NCBI GenBank assembly: GCA_900543345.1
Contig: UQRJ01000197.1
Location: 1-5,833 of the forward strand
Reading direction: 5' to 3'
DNA length: 5,833 bases
Origin: an uncultured Sporolactobacillus sp.
GTDB lineage: Bacteria; Bacillota; Bacilli; Bacillales; Sporolactobacillaceae
Each line of letters opens with the position of its first letter. Positions within the stretch are counted from its first letter, which is position 1. The position numbers and the translations under genes are program-made. Below, in pieces: positions 5,787 through 5,833 of this stretch. The notes under the pieces are model-generated. The model did no database searches. It had not been told where the DNA came from and worked only from the letters and a program-made list of their open reading frames with translations.

Positions 5787-5833
5787 CTGTCTCTTATACA
5801 CATCTCCGAGCCCACGAGACCCTAAGACATCTC
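5787..5833 (+). other. Nextera/Tn5 sequencing adapter contamination
   Basis: Positions 5787-5805 are the 19-base Tn5 mosaic end used in Nextera libraries (CTGTCTCTTATACACATCT). Positions 5806-5820 are the transposase adapter arm CCGAGCCCACGAGAC. Positions 5821-5828 (CCTAAGAC) sit where the i7 index belongs, and 5829-5833 (ATCTC) begin the P7 flow-cell adapter. The order and lengths are exact for untrimmed read-through. It is not part of the genome. Confidence 0.98.

Noticed and set aside
5558..5815. Minus-strand 85-codon frame starting MGSEMCIRDS
   Set aside because: Its start lies in the Nextera adapter and the rest is antisense to the permease.

Overview
The window looks like a contig end from a mid-GC Bacillota bacterium, probably a Lactobacillaceae-type or related Bacillales organism. 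Shine-Dalgarno sites are strong and purine-rich (AAGGAGG, GGAGGTGA). Promoters are of the TTGACA-N17-TATAAT type. The gene families (PadR, HAAS, XRE with a membrane anchor, DrrAB-like ABC exporter, MFS_3 exporter) are typical of that group. The phylum call is reasonably safe; the family is a guess.

Layout. At the left edge (1-243) no gene is convincing, but a near-consensus minus-strand promoter overlaps a 19-bp TetR-style palindrome, so a regulated gene probably lies just off the window to the left. Positions 244-2081 hold a minus-strand two-gene operon: a winged-helix (ArsR/HTH_20-like) regulator followed by a 12-TM MFS efflux protein, with its own promoter and a dyad over the -10. Positions 2093-2448 are non-coding. 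Positions 2449-2820 (plus) encode a small XRE repressor-like protein with a C-terminal membrane anchor. From about 2959 a plus-strand operon runs to the right edge. It begins with a promoter full of dyad symmetry, followed by a PadR regulator, a HAAS/permease-prefix domain fused to a long pentapeptide-repeat beta-helix, a DrrA-like ABC ATPase, and the start of a DrrB-like permease.

How the genes work together. Both operons pair a transcription factor with a membrane exporter, so the window reads as two stress or drug-responsive efflux modules around a membrane-tethered regulator. The unusual component is the HAAS-pentapeptide protein between PadR and the ABC transporter. It could link signal sensing (HAAS domains are associated with PadR regulators) to a beta-helix of the fold used by gyrase-protecting proteins. 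That function is inferred, not shown.

The last 47 bases (5787-5833) are not biological. They are a Nextera/Tn5 mosaic end, the read-2-side adapter, an 8-base index and the start of the flow-cell adapter. The permease is therefore cut at codon 180, and the apparent C-terminus SLIHISEPTRP is an artefact.
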